From positions 160,722 through 224,721 of the forward strand of contig NZ_BMWD01000011.1 of NCBI RefSeq assembly GCF_014651055.1: a stretch of 64,000 bases of DNA, written 5' to 3'. The stretch comes from Streptomyces fructofermentans. Its GTDB lineage: Bacteria > Actinomycetota > Actinomycetes > Streptomycetales > Streptomycetaceae. Every line of letters starts with the position of its first letter. Within the stretch, counting starts at the first letter, position 1. Positions 1 to 8,154 of the stretch are shown here, piece by piece. Made by a program: the position numbers and the translations under genes. A model generated the notes under the pieces. It saw nothing but the letters and a program-made list of their open reading frames with translations. It was not told where the DNA came from and made no database searches.

Positions 1-333
1 CTCGACCGCCTGCGCGACGATCTGCCGGAGCTCGTCGTCCGAGAGCTGCTTGGGCAGGTACTCGGCGAGGATCACGCCCTCGGCCTTCTCGCGCTCGGCG
101 GACTCGGCGCGACCGCCCTGCGCGAAGGCGTCGGCCGCCTCGCGACGCTTCTTGGCCTCCTTGGAGATCACCTTCTGCACCTCGTCCTCGGAGAGCTCGC
201 GCTTCTCCTTGCCCGCGACCTCCTCCTTCTGGATCGCGGCGAGGGTCAGCCGGAGCGTCGAGGAGCGGAGCTCGTCGCGCCCCTTGATCGCGGCGTTGAG
301 GTCTGCCTGCAGCTTCGACTTGAGCGTGGTCAT
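1..333 (-). CDS. GatB/YqeY domain protein, C-terminus off the window
   Basis: The minus-strand frame opens at ATG (331-333) with MTTLKSKLQADLNAAIKGRD and runs to the left edge, giving about 111 residues. The Lys/Glu-rich helical sequence with a KRREAADAF stretch and AEYLPKQLSDDEL is typical of small YqeY proteins (about 150 aa). That family resembles the tRNA-binding tail of GatB; its role as a stand-alone protein is uncertain, possibly tRNA or amidotransferase related. It is divergent from the metallophosphoesterase gene, with 98 bp between the two starts. Only the 5' end is visible. Confidence 0.85.
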   Translation of the reverse strand, partial: MTTLKSKLQADLNAAIKGRDELRSSTLRLTLAAIQKEEVAGKEKRELSEDEVQKVISKEAKKRREAADAFAQGGRAESAEREKAEGVILAEYLPKQLSDDELRQIVAQAVE

Positions 334-431
334 GAGGTGATTGTCGCAGGTGTGGTGCGGCAGTTGCCCGATGATTTCCGGCGGGGGCTCCCCCGGGGTC
401 CGGGACCGGCGGGGTCTGACACCATGGGGTC

Positions 432-1364
432 ATGCGCGCGCGATACGGAGTACCTCTGGGAATCGCGGCGGCTGGCGCCGCCGGTCTGCTCTACTCGGCG
501 GGCTTCGAAGCCCGTTCCTTCCGCCTCCGGCGGGTGACGGTCCCTGTGCTGCCGCCCGGGATGCGTCCGCTGCGCGTGCTCCAGGTCTCCGACATCCACA
601 TGGTGAGCGGCCAGCACAAGAAGCAGCGGTGGCTGCGCTCGCTCGCCGGCCTGCGGCCCGACTTCGTCCTGAACACCGGGGACAACCTCTCCGACCCGGA
701 GGGCGTACCGGAGGTGCTGGACGCCCTGGGCCCCCTGATGGAGTTCCCCGGCGCGTACGTCTTCGGCTCGAACGACTACTACGGGCCCAAACTCCGCAAC
801 CCCGCCCGGTACTTGCTCGAAAAGGTCCAGGGCAAGCACGGGCTGAACGGCAACGCTCCGGTCAGCGGAGCGATCCACAACCCGTGGGAGCCGATGCGCG
901 ACGGCTTCGACGCGGCGGGCTGGCTCAACCTGACGAACGTCCGCGGCACGCTGAAGATCGACGGCTGCGAGATCGAGCTGACCGGGCTCGACGACCCCCA
1001 CATCAAGCGCGACCGGTACGCGCGGGTGGCGGGCGGCCCGTCCTCCTCGGCCGACTTCTCCATGGGGGTCGTGCACGCGCCGTACCTGCGCACGCTGGAC
1101 GCCTTCACGGCCGACGGCTACCCGCTGATCCTGGCCGGCCACACGCACGGCGGCCAGCTCCGCATCCCCTACTACGGGGCCCTGGTCACCAACTGCGACC
1201 TGGACACGGACCGTGCGCAGGGGCTGTCCACCCACACGGAGGCGGACACCGGGCAGACGGCGTTCCTGCACGTCTCCGCGGGCTGCGGGACCAACCGCTA
1301 CACGCCGGTACGGTTCGCCTGCCCGCCGGAGGCGACCCTGCTGACGCTGGTCGAGGGGCGCTAG
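432..1364 (+). CDS. Metallophosphoesterase, membrane anchored
   Basis: This 310-aa protein has a short hydrophobic N-terminus (VPLGIAAAGAAGLLYSAGF, about residues 7-25) that probably anchors it in the membrane. The calcineurin-like metal motifs follow in order: VSDIHM (about 57), NTGDNLSD (about 80), GSNDYY (about 115), a late VVHAP and GHTHGGQLR. These are the residues that bind the two metals. YaeI/YkuE-type members hydrolyse phosphoesters at the membrane surface; the substrate here is unknown. The gene starts at ATG 432. It is monocistronic, followed by a repeat tract and the Pr6Pr gene. Confidence 0.88.
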   Translation: MRARYGVPLGIAAAGAAGLLYSAGFEARSFRLRRVTVPVLPPGMRPLRVLQVSDIHMVSGQHKKQRWLRSLAGLRPDFVLNTGDNLSDPEGVPEVLDALGPLMEFPGAYVFGSNDYYGPKLRNPARYLLEKVQGKHGLNGNAPVSGAIHNPWEPMRDGFDAAGWLNLTNVRGTLKIDGCEIELTGLDDPHIKRDRYARVAGGPSSSADFSMGVVHAPYLRTLDAFTADGYPLILAGHTHGGQLRIPYYGALVTNCDLDTDRAQGLSTHTEADTGQTAFLHVSAGCGTNRYTPVRFACPPEATLLTLVEGR

Positions 1365-1455
1365 CCGGGGGCTCCTGACGGGTGGGCTTGCTCCTGACGG
1401 GCGGGCTCCGGGGCGTGCCCCGCCTGATGGGGTCGCCCGGGCCGGTGGGGCCTTC

Positions 1456-1595
1456 GGTCGGGTGGGGTCTGTTCGGCGCGGTGGCTTGTTCGGTGCGGCG
1501 GGTCGCTCGGCGCGGCGGGTCGCTCGGCGCGGCGGGTCGCTCGACACGGTGGGTCTGTTCGGCGCGGTGGGTCTGTTCGGCGCGGTGGGCGGGCC
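1456..1595. repeat. GC-rich 18-bp tandem repeat tract between genes
   Basis: Imperfect units of about 18 bp built on ggtcgctcggcgcggcg, alternating with ggtctgttcggcgcggtg, are repeated seven or so times. The tract lies between the metallophosphoesterase stop and the Pr6Pr start. All three frames on the plus strand stay open, which explains the spurious long reading frames here. No gene is supported. Confidence 0.7.
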
Positions 1596-1651
1596 ACTCG
1601 ACCGGTGCAGTCCGAATAGCCCGTTATGCCCCGTCTGCTTAGCGTGTGGGC

Positions 1652-2458
1652 ATGACCGCTCCCATACCCGCGGACCTCCCGGACATACCCGCGATCCCCG
1701 GCATGGCCGCCAACGCGTCGGCCGCCCTCGTGCCCGTCGTGCCGGCCGACGCGGTCGTACCGCGTGTCCGCCGGCCCCTGGTCGCCGTCTTCCGCCTCCT
1801 CGTCGCGCTGACGGCCGCCGGAGCGATCACGATCGACCTCCTGCTGGGCTCCCCGCCGCGCGTGCTGAGCCACTTCACGATCCTCGCCGGCGGGCTGGTG
1901 GCGGTGGTCTTCACCGCCACCGCCTGGCGCGCCTGGGCGGCCCGCCGCCCCCTGCGCCCCTCGGTCACCGCGGGCACGCTGCTGTACATCGTCGGAGCGG
2001 GCCTGGTCCACCACCTCCTCCTCGCCGACGACACGAGCCCGTACTCGATGACCGGCCAGACCGGGGCGCTCACCGGCTGGCAGGCGCTCACGAACCAGCT
2101 GCTCCACACGGTGGTCCCCGTCGCGGTGGTCCTGGACTGGTTCCTGCTGACCCGGCCGGGCCCGCTGCGCCTGTCCAACGCCGCCACCTGGCTGGTCCTC
2201 CCCTCCGCGTACCTGGCCTTCATCCTGCTCCGCGGGGCGGTCCTGCCCGCGGACGCTCCGGGGCGCTACCCGTACCCGTTCCTCGACGTGGCCCGGCACG
2301 GGTACCTGGACGTCCTGGGCAACGCGACCGTCCTCGGCCTCGCCTGCTACGGCCTGGGCCTCCTCCTCGTCGCCCTGGACCGCGTCCGCCCCGGCCCACG
2401 CCACCGGCGACGCCCCGAAAACCGGATTTCGTCTCCGGCCACCAGTGGGCTAAAGTAA
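1652..2458 (+). CDS. Pr6Pr family integral membrane protein
   Basis: This protein of about 268 aa has six predicted membrane segments, for example LLVALTAAGAITIDLLLG, FTILAGGLVAVVFTATAW, LLYIVGAGLVHHLLLA and AYLAFILLRGA. A conserved YPYPFLDV motif sits near the last loop. It matches the actinobacterial Pr6Pr family, related to FAR-17a/AIG1-like proteins, and its function is unknown. A GTG at 1646 is in frame, but ATG 1652 is preferred because a -10-like tagcgt lies just upstream with no ribosome binding site, suggesting a leaderless transcript. The gene ends 51 bp before tRNA-Pro. Confidence 0.8.
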   Translation: MTAPIPADLPDIPAIPGMAANASAALVPVVPADAVVPRVRRPLVAVFRLLVALTAAGAITIDLLLGSPPRVLSHFTILAGGLVAVVFTATAWRAWAARRPLRPSVTAGTLLYIVGAGLVHHLLLADDTSPYSMTGQTGALTGWQALTNQLLHTVVPVAVVLDWFLLTRPGPLRLSNAATWLVLPSAYLAFILLRGAVLPADAPGRYPYPFLDVARHGYLDVLGNATVLGLACYGLGLLLVALDRVRPGPRHRRRPENRISSPATSGLK

Positions 2459-2509
2459 ACGACGTCGCCACGACAGACCCCACGAAAGTGGCCTGCCGAC
2501 CAGCGACAT

Positions 2510-2583
2510 CGGGGTGTAGCGCAGCTTGGCAGCGCGCTTCGTTCGGGACGAAGAGGTCGTGGGTTCAAATCCCGCCACCCCGA
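2510..2583 (+). tRNA. tRNA-Pro (anticodon CGG)
   Basis: The acceptor stem CGGGGTG pairs with CACCCCG and is followed by discriminator A. The anticodon arm is CTTCG-TTCGGGA-CGAAG, giving anticodon CGG for CCG codons. The T-arm contains the canonical GGTTCAAAT. The CCA end is not encoded. tRNA-Pro genes are known attachment sites for pSAM2-type actinomycete integrative elements, and a damaged integrase lies immediately downstream. Confidence 0.96.
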
Positions 2584-2601
2584 CAGCTGAAACAGCAGGT
2601 G

Positions 2602-2629
2602 GACCACCTAGGAATGTTCCTAGGTGGTC
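2602..2629 (+). terminator. tRNA-Pro terminator hairpin
   Basis: A 13-bp perfect inverted repeat (GACCACCTAGGAA / TTCCTAGGTGGTC) with a 2-nt centre is followed on the plus strand by cttcttggttct. It lies 18 bp after the tRNA, consistent with a Rho-independent terminator. It also overlaps the 3' end of the broken integrase gene. Confidence 0.75.
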
Positions 2630-3054
2630 TTCTTGGTTCTGTCTGCGTATCCATCTGAGACCTCCTCGGTCACGGCGGTGCCCGAGTGGCCGACGAGCCG
2701 GGAGATCTTCCAGGGGCGCGCCGCCGTCGGACAGCAGCGACACGAAGCCGTGCCGGAGCTCCCGGGGCGTCCACTGGTCCGCGTTGATCCCCTCAGCGTC
2801 CTTGAGCGCCACCCGGAAGGCACGACGAACGTTGGCCGCGTCCAGCGCGGCCTGCCGACGGCCGACGGCCGACGGCCGAGGAGAATGCCGAGCCCGTTCT
2901 CCTCCCAGTCGTCACCGGCGGCGAGACGCTCCCATCCCTGGGCCTCGAACTGCGCCGACAGGGCGTCGACGCACCGTGCCGGAAGGGCGAGCGCGCGCCG
3001 GGACTCCCGCGTCCTGGTGTCCCCGCCGTGCCGAACCGACCGCCACACAACGAT
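2620..3054 (-). pseudogene. Degraded tyrosine-recombinase (integrase) remnant of an integrative element
   Basis: Integrase signatures occur in successive different frames on the minus strand. First comes VVWRSVRHGGDTRTRESRRA...GWERLAAGDDWEENGLG, then (second frame) ALKDAEGINADQWTPRELRH and FVSLLSDGGAPLED, then (back in the first frame) ISRLVGHSGTAVTEEV. The RHxxR-type box (RELRH) is present. The region that should hold the catalytic tyrosine after TEEV is replaced by SDGYADRT and a stop. The first frame break coincides with a 7-bp repeat (gccgacg, about 2854-2880). The N-terminal half is missing. Position next to tRNA-Pro fits an excision or decay scar of a pSAM2-like element. Confidence 0.85.
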
Positions 3055-3161
3055 GTGCGGAGGCGGTGTGGCAGCGCACCGACCAGCCCCGGGCCCAATC
3101 CGTTGGCCCCTGTCTCGTACATGGCACGATGCCTGATCGCGGATGAGCACAAGGAGAGCCC

Positions 3162-3887
3162 ATGACGGATCAAGGCACCCCCGTTCCGGTAGATGGCTTC
3201 AGGGCCGTCGCCATTGATGCCGACTGGCCGGAATCACGGCAGTTCATGGGGAGCGGCTACAACCGAGTCACCGGCGACATCCATGTGCACCTGTGGTTTG
3301 GCTCTGCGTCCCACGACCCCGAGGTTGAGCACGTCATCGTCTTCAGCGCCTCATCCGGCAACGCGAAGGCCAGAGAGGCACTGGAGGACGCTTTGGAGGA
3401 CTACTGCTATCCCGACGAGGGACTTCCGGCCGGCCTGCCTGCCTCCGAACCCGTCACTGTCACCGCAGACGGGGAACCCGTGACGTTCGAACTCTGGCGG
3501 AACAGCAGCACCCCTTACTGGGTCGCCCGGGGCCGTGTCGGGAGTACCGAAGTGGTCCTGTCCGGCTCCGGGACGGAACCCGGCGAGCTGCGCCTGGTCC
3601 GCGTGAACGACCTGTCCGCGTACTCGGCCCCGATCGCGTCCCTCCCGGCCCGGGAAGCGATCTCCGTTGCCATGGGAAGCGATCTCCAGGCGACGCCCAG
3701 CAGGCAATTGCAGGTCGAGGAGGCGGACACCGCGCTGCGGACCCTGCGCGACATCGCCGCCCGGAACGCCGCTCTTGGGGGACCCGGCCGGGAATTGCAC
3801 GGCGAGGAGGCGGACACGACGATGCGCGCCCTGCGCCACATCGCCCAGAACGCCGGCCCTGCGGGACAGTTGGGAGCAGAGAGCTGA
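3162..3887 (+). CDS. Hypothetical protein with duplicated C-terminal helix
   Basis: This 241-aa product is not recognised. A clear AAGGAGA ribosome binding site precedes ATG 3162. The N-terminal about 170 residues look like a compact beta-rich domain (DIHVHLWFG, HVIVFSASSG). The C-terminus contains two copies of a similar segment, QVEEADTALRTLRDIAARNA and HGEEADTTMRALRHIAQNA, about 28 residues apart. No signal peptide or membrane segment is seen. GC content looks slightly lower than in neighbouring genes. It sits between the integrase remnant and a sigma gene, so it may be cargo left by the lost element. Confidence 0.6.
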   Translation: MTDQGTPVPVDGFRAVAIDADWPESRQFMGSGYNRVTGDIHVHLWFGSASHDPEVEHVIVFSASSGNAKAREALEDALEDYCYPDEGLPAGLPASEPVTVTADGEPVTFELWRNSSTPYWVARGRVGSTEVVLSGSGTEPGELRLVRVNDLSAYSAPIASLPAREAISVAMGSDLQATPSRQLQVEEADTALRTLRDIAARNAALGGPGRELHGEEADTTMRALRHIAQNAGPAGQLGAES

Positions 3888-4128
3888 TCAGCTCCCGCCG
3901 CCCTGGCCCACTCCTGGAAGGCCGATCAGAGGCATCTGCCAGATCTCGTAGGTGCCTCCGATTCGTTGTGCGGGACCTCGCCGAGCCCTCCTGGGGCCTC
4001 GCCGGGAGGGGTGGGCCCCCTCCGGGTCTCGGCCGCTGCTCGGGAAATCCCGTGCGGCCGTGAACTCTTCGCGGGGCAGCGGGGAACAACGGGTGACACG
4101 CTCGACCCGACCCGCTGACGGAGGACCC

Positions 4129-4728
4129 GTGACCGGACCACCGGCGCCCGACCCCGGCGACGAGCACGACGGCCGTGTCGTCGCGCGGTCACTGGAGCAT
4201 CCGGAGCTGTTCGCCCGGCTGTACGACCGGTACGCACCCGACATCCACCGGTACGCCGCCCGGCGCCTCGGCGGCCACGCGGCGGACGACGTCACGGCCG
4301 ACACGTTCCTGACCGCGTTCCGGGTGCGTGCCCGCTACGACGTCTCGCGGGCCAGTGCCCGGCCCTGGCTGTACGGCATCGCCGCGCACCTCATCGGCAG
4401 ACAGCGCCGGAAGGAGGTACGCGGTCTGCGGGCGCTGGCCAGGACCGGCCGGGACCCCGTCGCGGCCGGCTGGGTCGAGGACACCGCGGACCTGGTCGCC
4501 GACCGTGCCCCGCTCGCGGACGCGCTCGCCGCGCTGTCCGCCGCCGACCGGCATGTTCTGCTGCTCGTGGCCTGGGCCGACCTCACCTACCAGGAGGTCG
4601 CCGAGGCGCTCGGCATACCCGTCGGGACCGTGCGGTCCCGGCTCAACCGGGCCCGCCGCAAGGTACGGGCCGCGCTGGGTGCCGACCCGGCGCTCGTGGG
4701 CGGAGTGACGGAGGTGGTCCGGCTGTGA
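4129..4728 (+). CDS. ECF-type RNA polymerase sigma factor
   Basis: This 199-aa protein has sigma70 region 2 (LYDRYAPDIHRYAARRLG, DDVTADTFLTAFR, about residues 28-72) and region 4 (LAALSAADRHVLLLVAWADLTYQEVAEALG, then GTVRSRLNRARRKVR, about 130-190). The frame is open further upstream, but GTG 4129, with ggagga just before it, gives the normal family length. The last four bases overlap the next gene (GTGA), so the two are translationally coupled. Members of this group typically pair with a downstream CU044_5270 membrane protein, presumably a regulator. Confidence 0.87.
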   Translation: MTGPPAPDPGDEHDGRVVARSLEHPELFARLYDRYAPDIHRYAARRLGGHAADDVTADTFLTAFRVRARYDVSRASARPWLYGIAAHLIGRQRRKEVRGLRALARTGRDPVAAGWVEDTADLVADRAPLADALAALSAADRHVLLLVAWADLTYQEVAEALGIPVGTVRSRLNRARRKVRAALGADPALVGGVTEVVRL

Positions 4729-5687
4729 ACGTGGACGAGATGAGGGACGTACGCGAGTTCCGGGCCGGGGCGCCGACGCCCGACCGGGCACGGCTCGCCG
4801 AGGGGCGGGACCGGCTGAGCGGCGCCGCGGCGCGTGGCCGGGGGCGCCGGCTTCGGGCCGACTGGCGGTTCGCCGCGGTCGGGGCCGCCGCCGCGCTCAC
4901 CGCGGTGGCCGTGCTGGCCGCCGGCCTCGGAGGGGGCGGCCGCGACGGTGCGCGGCGCACGGTGCCGGCCGCGCCGGGTTCGGCGCGGGAGGTGCTGGAA
5001 CGGGCCGCGTCCGCGGTGGAGCGGGCCGATCCGCCGCCCGCGCCGCACGCGGGCCAGTGGGTCTACGAGAAGAGGATCTCGGCCGATCCCGGGATCTGGC
5101 CCAAGAGTGCCGCCCCGCCCGAGCCGGAGCCGGAGCCCCGGGAGCGCTGGGTGCGGTACGCGGACCCGCGCTTCGAGAACGGCAGGGAGGGCGACGACCG
5201 CTCCCTGCGCGAACGGCTCCGTTTCCTCGACGAGCTGCCGGACGACCCGGCCGCCGTGCTGAAGGAGGTCCGCGCCTACTACCCGTCCGGGAAGGGCGGC
5301 CTCGAGTCCGAGGGGGAGCAGGACATGGGTGCGCTGCATGTGATGTTCAAGTCCCAGCCCATGCCGCCGCAGGCGCTCGCCAAGCTGTACCGCGCACTGG
5401 CCGCGGTCCCCGGCGTCGAGGTCACCGACCACGTGCGGGACCTCGCGGGCCGGGACGCCCTCGCGGTCGGGCACCACGAGAAGGGGCAGGTGGTCCGCCG
5501 CGAGATCCTGATCGACCCGAACACGTACCAGTACCTCGGCGACCGGCAGATCGTCGTCAAGGACTACAAGCGTTCGTACCCGGGCGCCGAGGACACGCCC
5601 GACCGGCCGTGGAACGCGGGCGACCTCATGTCCCAGAACGCGCTCCTGGCCACGGGCGTCGTCGACCACAAGGGCGACCGCCCCTGA
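4725..5687 (+). CDS. CU044_5270 family membrane protein, sigma-factor partner
   Basis: This 320-aa protein begins at GTG 4725 inside the sigma gene's stop. The N-terminal cytoplasmic part (MRDVREFRAGAPTPDRARL) is followed by one membrane segment (FAAVGAAAALTAVAVLAAGLG, about 48-68) and a long outside domain containing GQWVYEKRI and LRDLAGRDALAV-like sequence. This is the layout of the actinobacterial CU044_5270 family encoded beside ECF sigma factors. An anti-sigma or signal-sensing role is inferred from position; no zinc-binding HxxxCxxC anti-sigma motif is visible. Confidence 0.78.
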   Translation: MNVDEMRDVREFRAGAPTPDRARLAEGRDRLSGAAARGRGRRLRADWRFAAVGAAAALTAVAVLAAGLGGGGRDGARRTVPAAPGSAREVLERAASAVERADPPPAPHAGQWVYEKRISADPGIWPKSAAPPEPEPEPRERWVRYADPRFENGREGDDRSLRERLRFLDELPDDPAAVLKEVRAYYPSGKGGLESEGEQDMGALHVMFKSQPMPPQALAKLYRALAAVPGVEVTDHVRDLAGRDALAVGHHEKGQVVRREILIDPNTYQYLGDRQIVVKDYKRSYPGAEDTPDRPWNAGDLMSQNALLATGVVDHKGDRP

Positions 5688-5942
5688 CATCCGGTGGGGG
5701 CGGCGGCTGTCCGCCCGCACGACGGGATCGCGCGGGTGACCGTCCGGGGAGGGGACGGCCCCGGCCCCGGCCGGGGTCCCCGCGACGGGGCCGCGACCCG
5801 GTGCCCGTCCGGCTCGGATCCGCCGCCGGTGCCCGGGCCGTGACACCCCGCCAGGCGCGTGTCCACGCCGACGGCCGACAGACTCGGCCCACCTGGGTGA
5901 TCAGCGGTGGCGGGCCGCATCACCCGCTCCTAGCTTCGGCAT

Positions 5943-7052
5943 ATGACCAAACGACAGATGGCATACCTGGCCTGCACCGCGGCAGTCATGGTGTCGGGGC
6001 TGGGTGCCGCACCTCCGGCGAACGACCGGACGGTTCACGTAGTACGTCCCGGCAAGACGATCCAGGCGGCCGTGGACGCCGCGAAACCGGGGGACACGAT
6101 CATCATCGCCCCCGGTACCTACAAGGAGAGCGTCAACATCACCGTGCCGGGCCTGACCCTCCAGGGCGCCGGCGCCCGATCCACCGTCATCGTGCCCGGC
6201 GAGGCCTCCGCCGGCACCTGTGCCAAGACCGGCAACGGCATCTGCGTCACCGGCACGGCCGACCGTCCCCTGCAGCGCGTCACCCTGCGCTCGCTGACAC
6301 TCAGGGGCTTCACCAAGAGCGGCCTGTGGGCGACGAGGACCGACCGCCTGAGGGTCATCGGCGTCACCGCCGAGAAGAACGGCACGTGGGGCCTCGCCCA
6401 GGAGCGTTCCGTACGCGGCCTGTTCAGCCACAACACCGCCGTGAACAACGGCGACGCCGGGCTGTTCGTGGCCAACACCGTGGACCGGGAGGAGGGGGCC
6501 CAGGACGCCAGGGGCACGGTGCTCCGGCACAACCGCGTGCTCGGCAACCGGATCGGCGTCACCGTGAGGCGGCTGCGGAACGTGACCGTCGACCACAACG
6601 AGGCGATCGGGAACTGCGCCGCGATGTTCGTGGTCGGCGACGAGGGCAAGCCGCGCGCCGGAGCGATCGCGGTGCGCCGCAACAACGTCCGCGCCAACAA
6701 CAAGCTCTGCCCCGCGACACCCCGGCTGCCCTTCCTCCAGGGCTCGGGCATCGTCCTCACCGGCGTCGAGAGGACGACGGTGACGGGCAACAGGGTCGTG
6801 GACAACGTCGGCAAGTCCCCGCTGTCGGGCGGCATCGTGCTGTTCAAGAGCTTCGTGGGGGCCGTCAACGAGAACAACGAGATCCGCGACAACGTCGTGC
6901 TGCGCAACAGCACGGACCTGGCCAACCGGGACGTCGGGACGGGCAACACGTTCCGCAGCAACCGGTGCGCGGTCTCCGAACCGGCCGGGCTGTGCCCGCC
7001 GGCCGTGCCCACAGCCGGTGCGTCCGGCACGACCACCCAGGCGAGGCACTAG
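5943..7052 (+). CDS. Secreted right-handed beta-helix (pectate-lyase-like) protein
   Basis: This 369-aa protein carries a signal peptide (about residues 1-22, ending GLGAA). HVVRPGKTIQAAVDAAKPGD and TIIIAPGTYKESVNI follow, the standard opening of NosD/pectate-lyase-like parallel beta-helix proteins. Repeated N-rich turns such as HNRVLGNRIGVTV and GNRVVDNVGKSPLSGG mark the coils. The family includes polysaccharide lyases and binding proteins; no catalytic residues can be assigned. It starts at ATG 5943 with no clear ribosome binding site. The next gene (methyltransferase) begins at the base after its stop, so the two form an operon beside the pigment cluster. Confidence 0.82.
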   Translation: MTKRQMAYLACTAAVMVSGLGAAPPANDRTVHVVRPGKTIQAAVDAAKPGDTIIIAPGTYKESVNITVPGLTLQGAGARSTVIVPGEASAGTCAKTGNGICVTGTADRPLQRVTLRSLTLRGFTKSGLWATRTDRLRVIGVTAEKNGTWGLAQERSVRGLFSHNTAVNNGDAGLFVANTVDREEGAQDARGTVLRHNRVLGNRIGVTVRRLRNVTVDHNEAIGNCAAMFVVGDEGKPRAGAIAVRRNNVRANNKLCPATPRLPFLQGSGIVLTGVERTTVTGNRVVDNVGKSPLSGGIVLFKSFVGAVNENNEIRDNVVLRNSTDLANRDVGTGNTFRSNRCAVSEPAGLCPPAVPTAGASGTTTQARH

Positions 7053-8081
7053 ATGACAACCGTCGATCCCGCTCCCCCGGCACCCATGCGGCTGAGGGAG
7101 ATCGTTTTCGGGGCGGCCTGCGCCGCCGCCGTACGAGCCGCCGCCCGCCTCGGTGTGGCGGACGCCCTCGACGAGACGCCCATGTCCGTGGAGGACCTGT
7201 CGGCGGCGGTGAAGACCCAGCCGCAGACACTGCGCCGGCTGCTGCGCGCGCTGTCCTGCCAGGGTGTCTTCACCGAACGCCCCGACGGCAACTTCGCGCA
7301 CACCGAGATGTCCCGGCTCCTGCGCGAGGACGATCCGAACAGCCTGCGGTACATCGCGCTGTGGTGCACCGAGCCGTGGACGTGGAACGTCTGGCCCAAG
7401 CTCGACGAGGCCGTGCGCTCCGGCACGAACGTCTTCGAGGACGTGTACGACAGGGAGTTCTTCACCTATCTCAACGAAGAGGCCCCCGAGTCCGCGTACG
7501 TGTTCAACCGCGCCATGACGACGTCCAGCGAGCAGTCGGCGCGGGACGTCGCGAACCTCCTGGACCTGACCGGGGTGTCCTCGGTCGCCGACATCGGCGG
7601 CGGTCAGGGGCGCGTCGTGGCGAGCCTGCTGGAGAAGCACCCCGGGCTGCACGGCACACTGCTCGACCTGCCGGGCGTGGTGAAGAACGCCGACCTGCGG
7701 CTGTGCGACGGCGGCGCGCTCGCGCCGCGGGTGGACATCGTGGCCGGCGACTGCCGCGAGGACATTCCCGTCCAGGCGGACGTGTACATCATCAAGAACA
7801 TCCTGGAGTGGGACGACGACAGCACCCGCAGGGCGCTGGCGAACGTCCGGCGCGCGGCGCGGCCCGGTGCCCGTGTCGTCGTCATCGAGAACCTCGTGGA
7901 CGACACCCCGTCGATGAAGTTCACGACGGCCATGGACCTGCTGCTGCTCCTCAACGTGGGGGGCGCCAAGCACACCAGGCAGAGCATGGTGGACCGGCTG
8001 ACGGACGCGGGGCTGGTCATCGAGGCGATCAACCCTGTCAACGCGTACCTCCACGCCTTCGAGTGCACCATCCCCGGCTGA
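7053..8081 (+). CDS. SAM-dependent O-methyltransferase (polyketide type)
   Basis: This 342-aa protein has a dimerisation winged helix (VADALDETPMSVEDLSAAV, QTLRRLLRALSCQGVF, about 30-75) and a class I SAM domain with VADIGGGQGRVVASLL (about residue 180) and the downstream GDCREDIPVQADVYIIKNILEWDDD. This is the TcmN/TcmO/CrtF-type architecture (methyltransf_2) that methylates phenolic oxygens of aromatic polyketides and carotenoids. It starts immediately after the beta-helix stop (TAG-ATG) and converges on the pigment genes. Methylation of the spore pigment is a plausible inference. Confidence 0.85.
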   Translation: MTTVDPAPPAPMRLREIVFGAACAAAVRAAARLGVADALDETPMSVEDLSAAVKTQPQTLRRLLRALSCQGVFTERPDGNFAHTEMSRLLREDDPNSLRYIALWCTEPWTWNVWPKLDEAVRSGTNVFEDVYDREFFTYLNEEAPESAYVFNRAMTTSSEQSARDVANLLDLTGVSSVADIGGGQGRVVASLLEKHPGLHGTLLDLPGVVKNADLRLCDGGALAPRVDIVAGDCREDIPVQADVYIIKNILEWDDDSTRRALANVRRAARPGARVVVIENLVDDTPSMKFTTAMDLLLLLNVGGAKHTRQSMVDRLTDAGLVIEAINPVNAYLHAFECTIPG

Positions 8082-8092
8082 CCGGACGACAC

Positions 8093-8135
8093 CGAGGCCG
8101 CCGGTTCCGCGTATGTCGCGGAGCCGGCGGCCTCG
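8093..8135. terminator. Bidirectional terminator, 19-bp stem
   Basis: Arms 8093-8111 and 8117-8135 pair over 19 bp with one G:T wobble and a TATGT loop. The hairpin sits between the convergent methyltransferase (stop 8081) and TcmI-like cyclase (stop 8155) genes. Confidence 0.88.
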
Positions 8136-8154
8136 TGGTTCTCCGGGTGGCCCC

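Noticed and set aside
2602..2629. Attachment-site core repeat of the lost element
   Set aside because: The palindrome is better explained as the tRNA terminator; no second copy of the tRNA end was noticed downstream.
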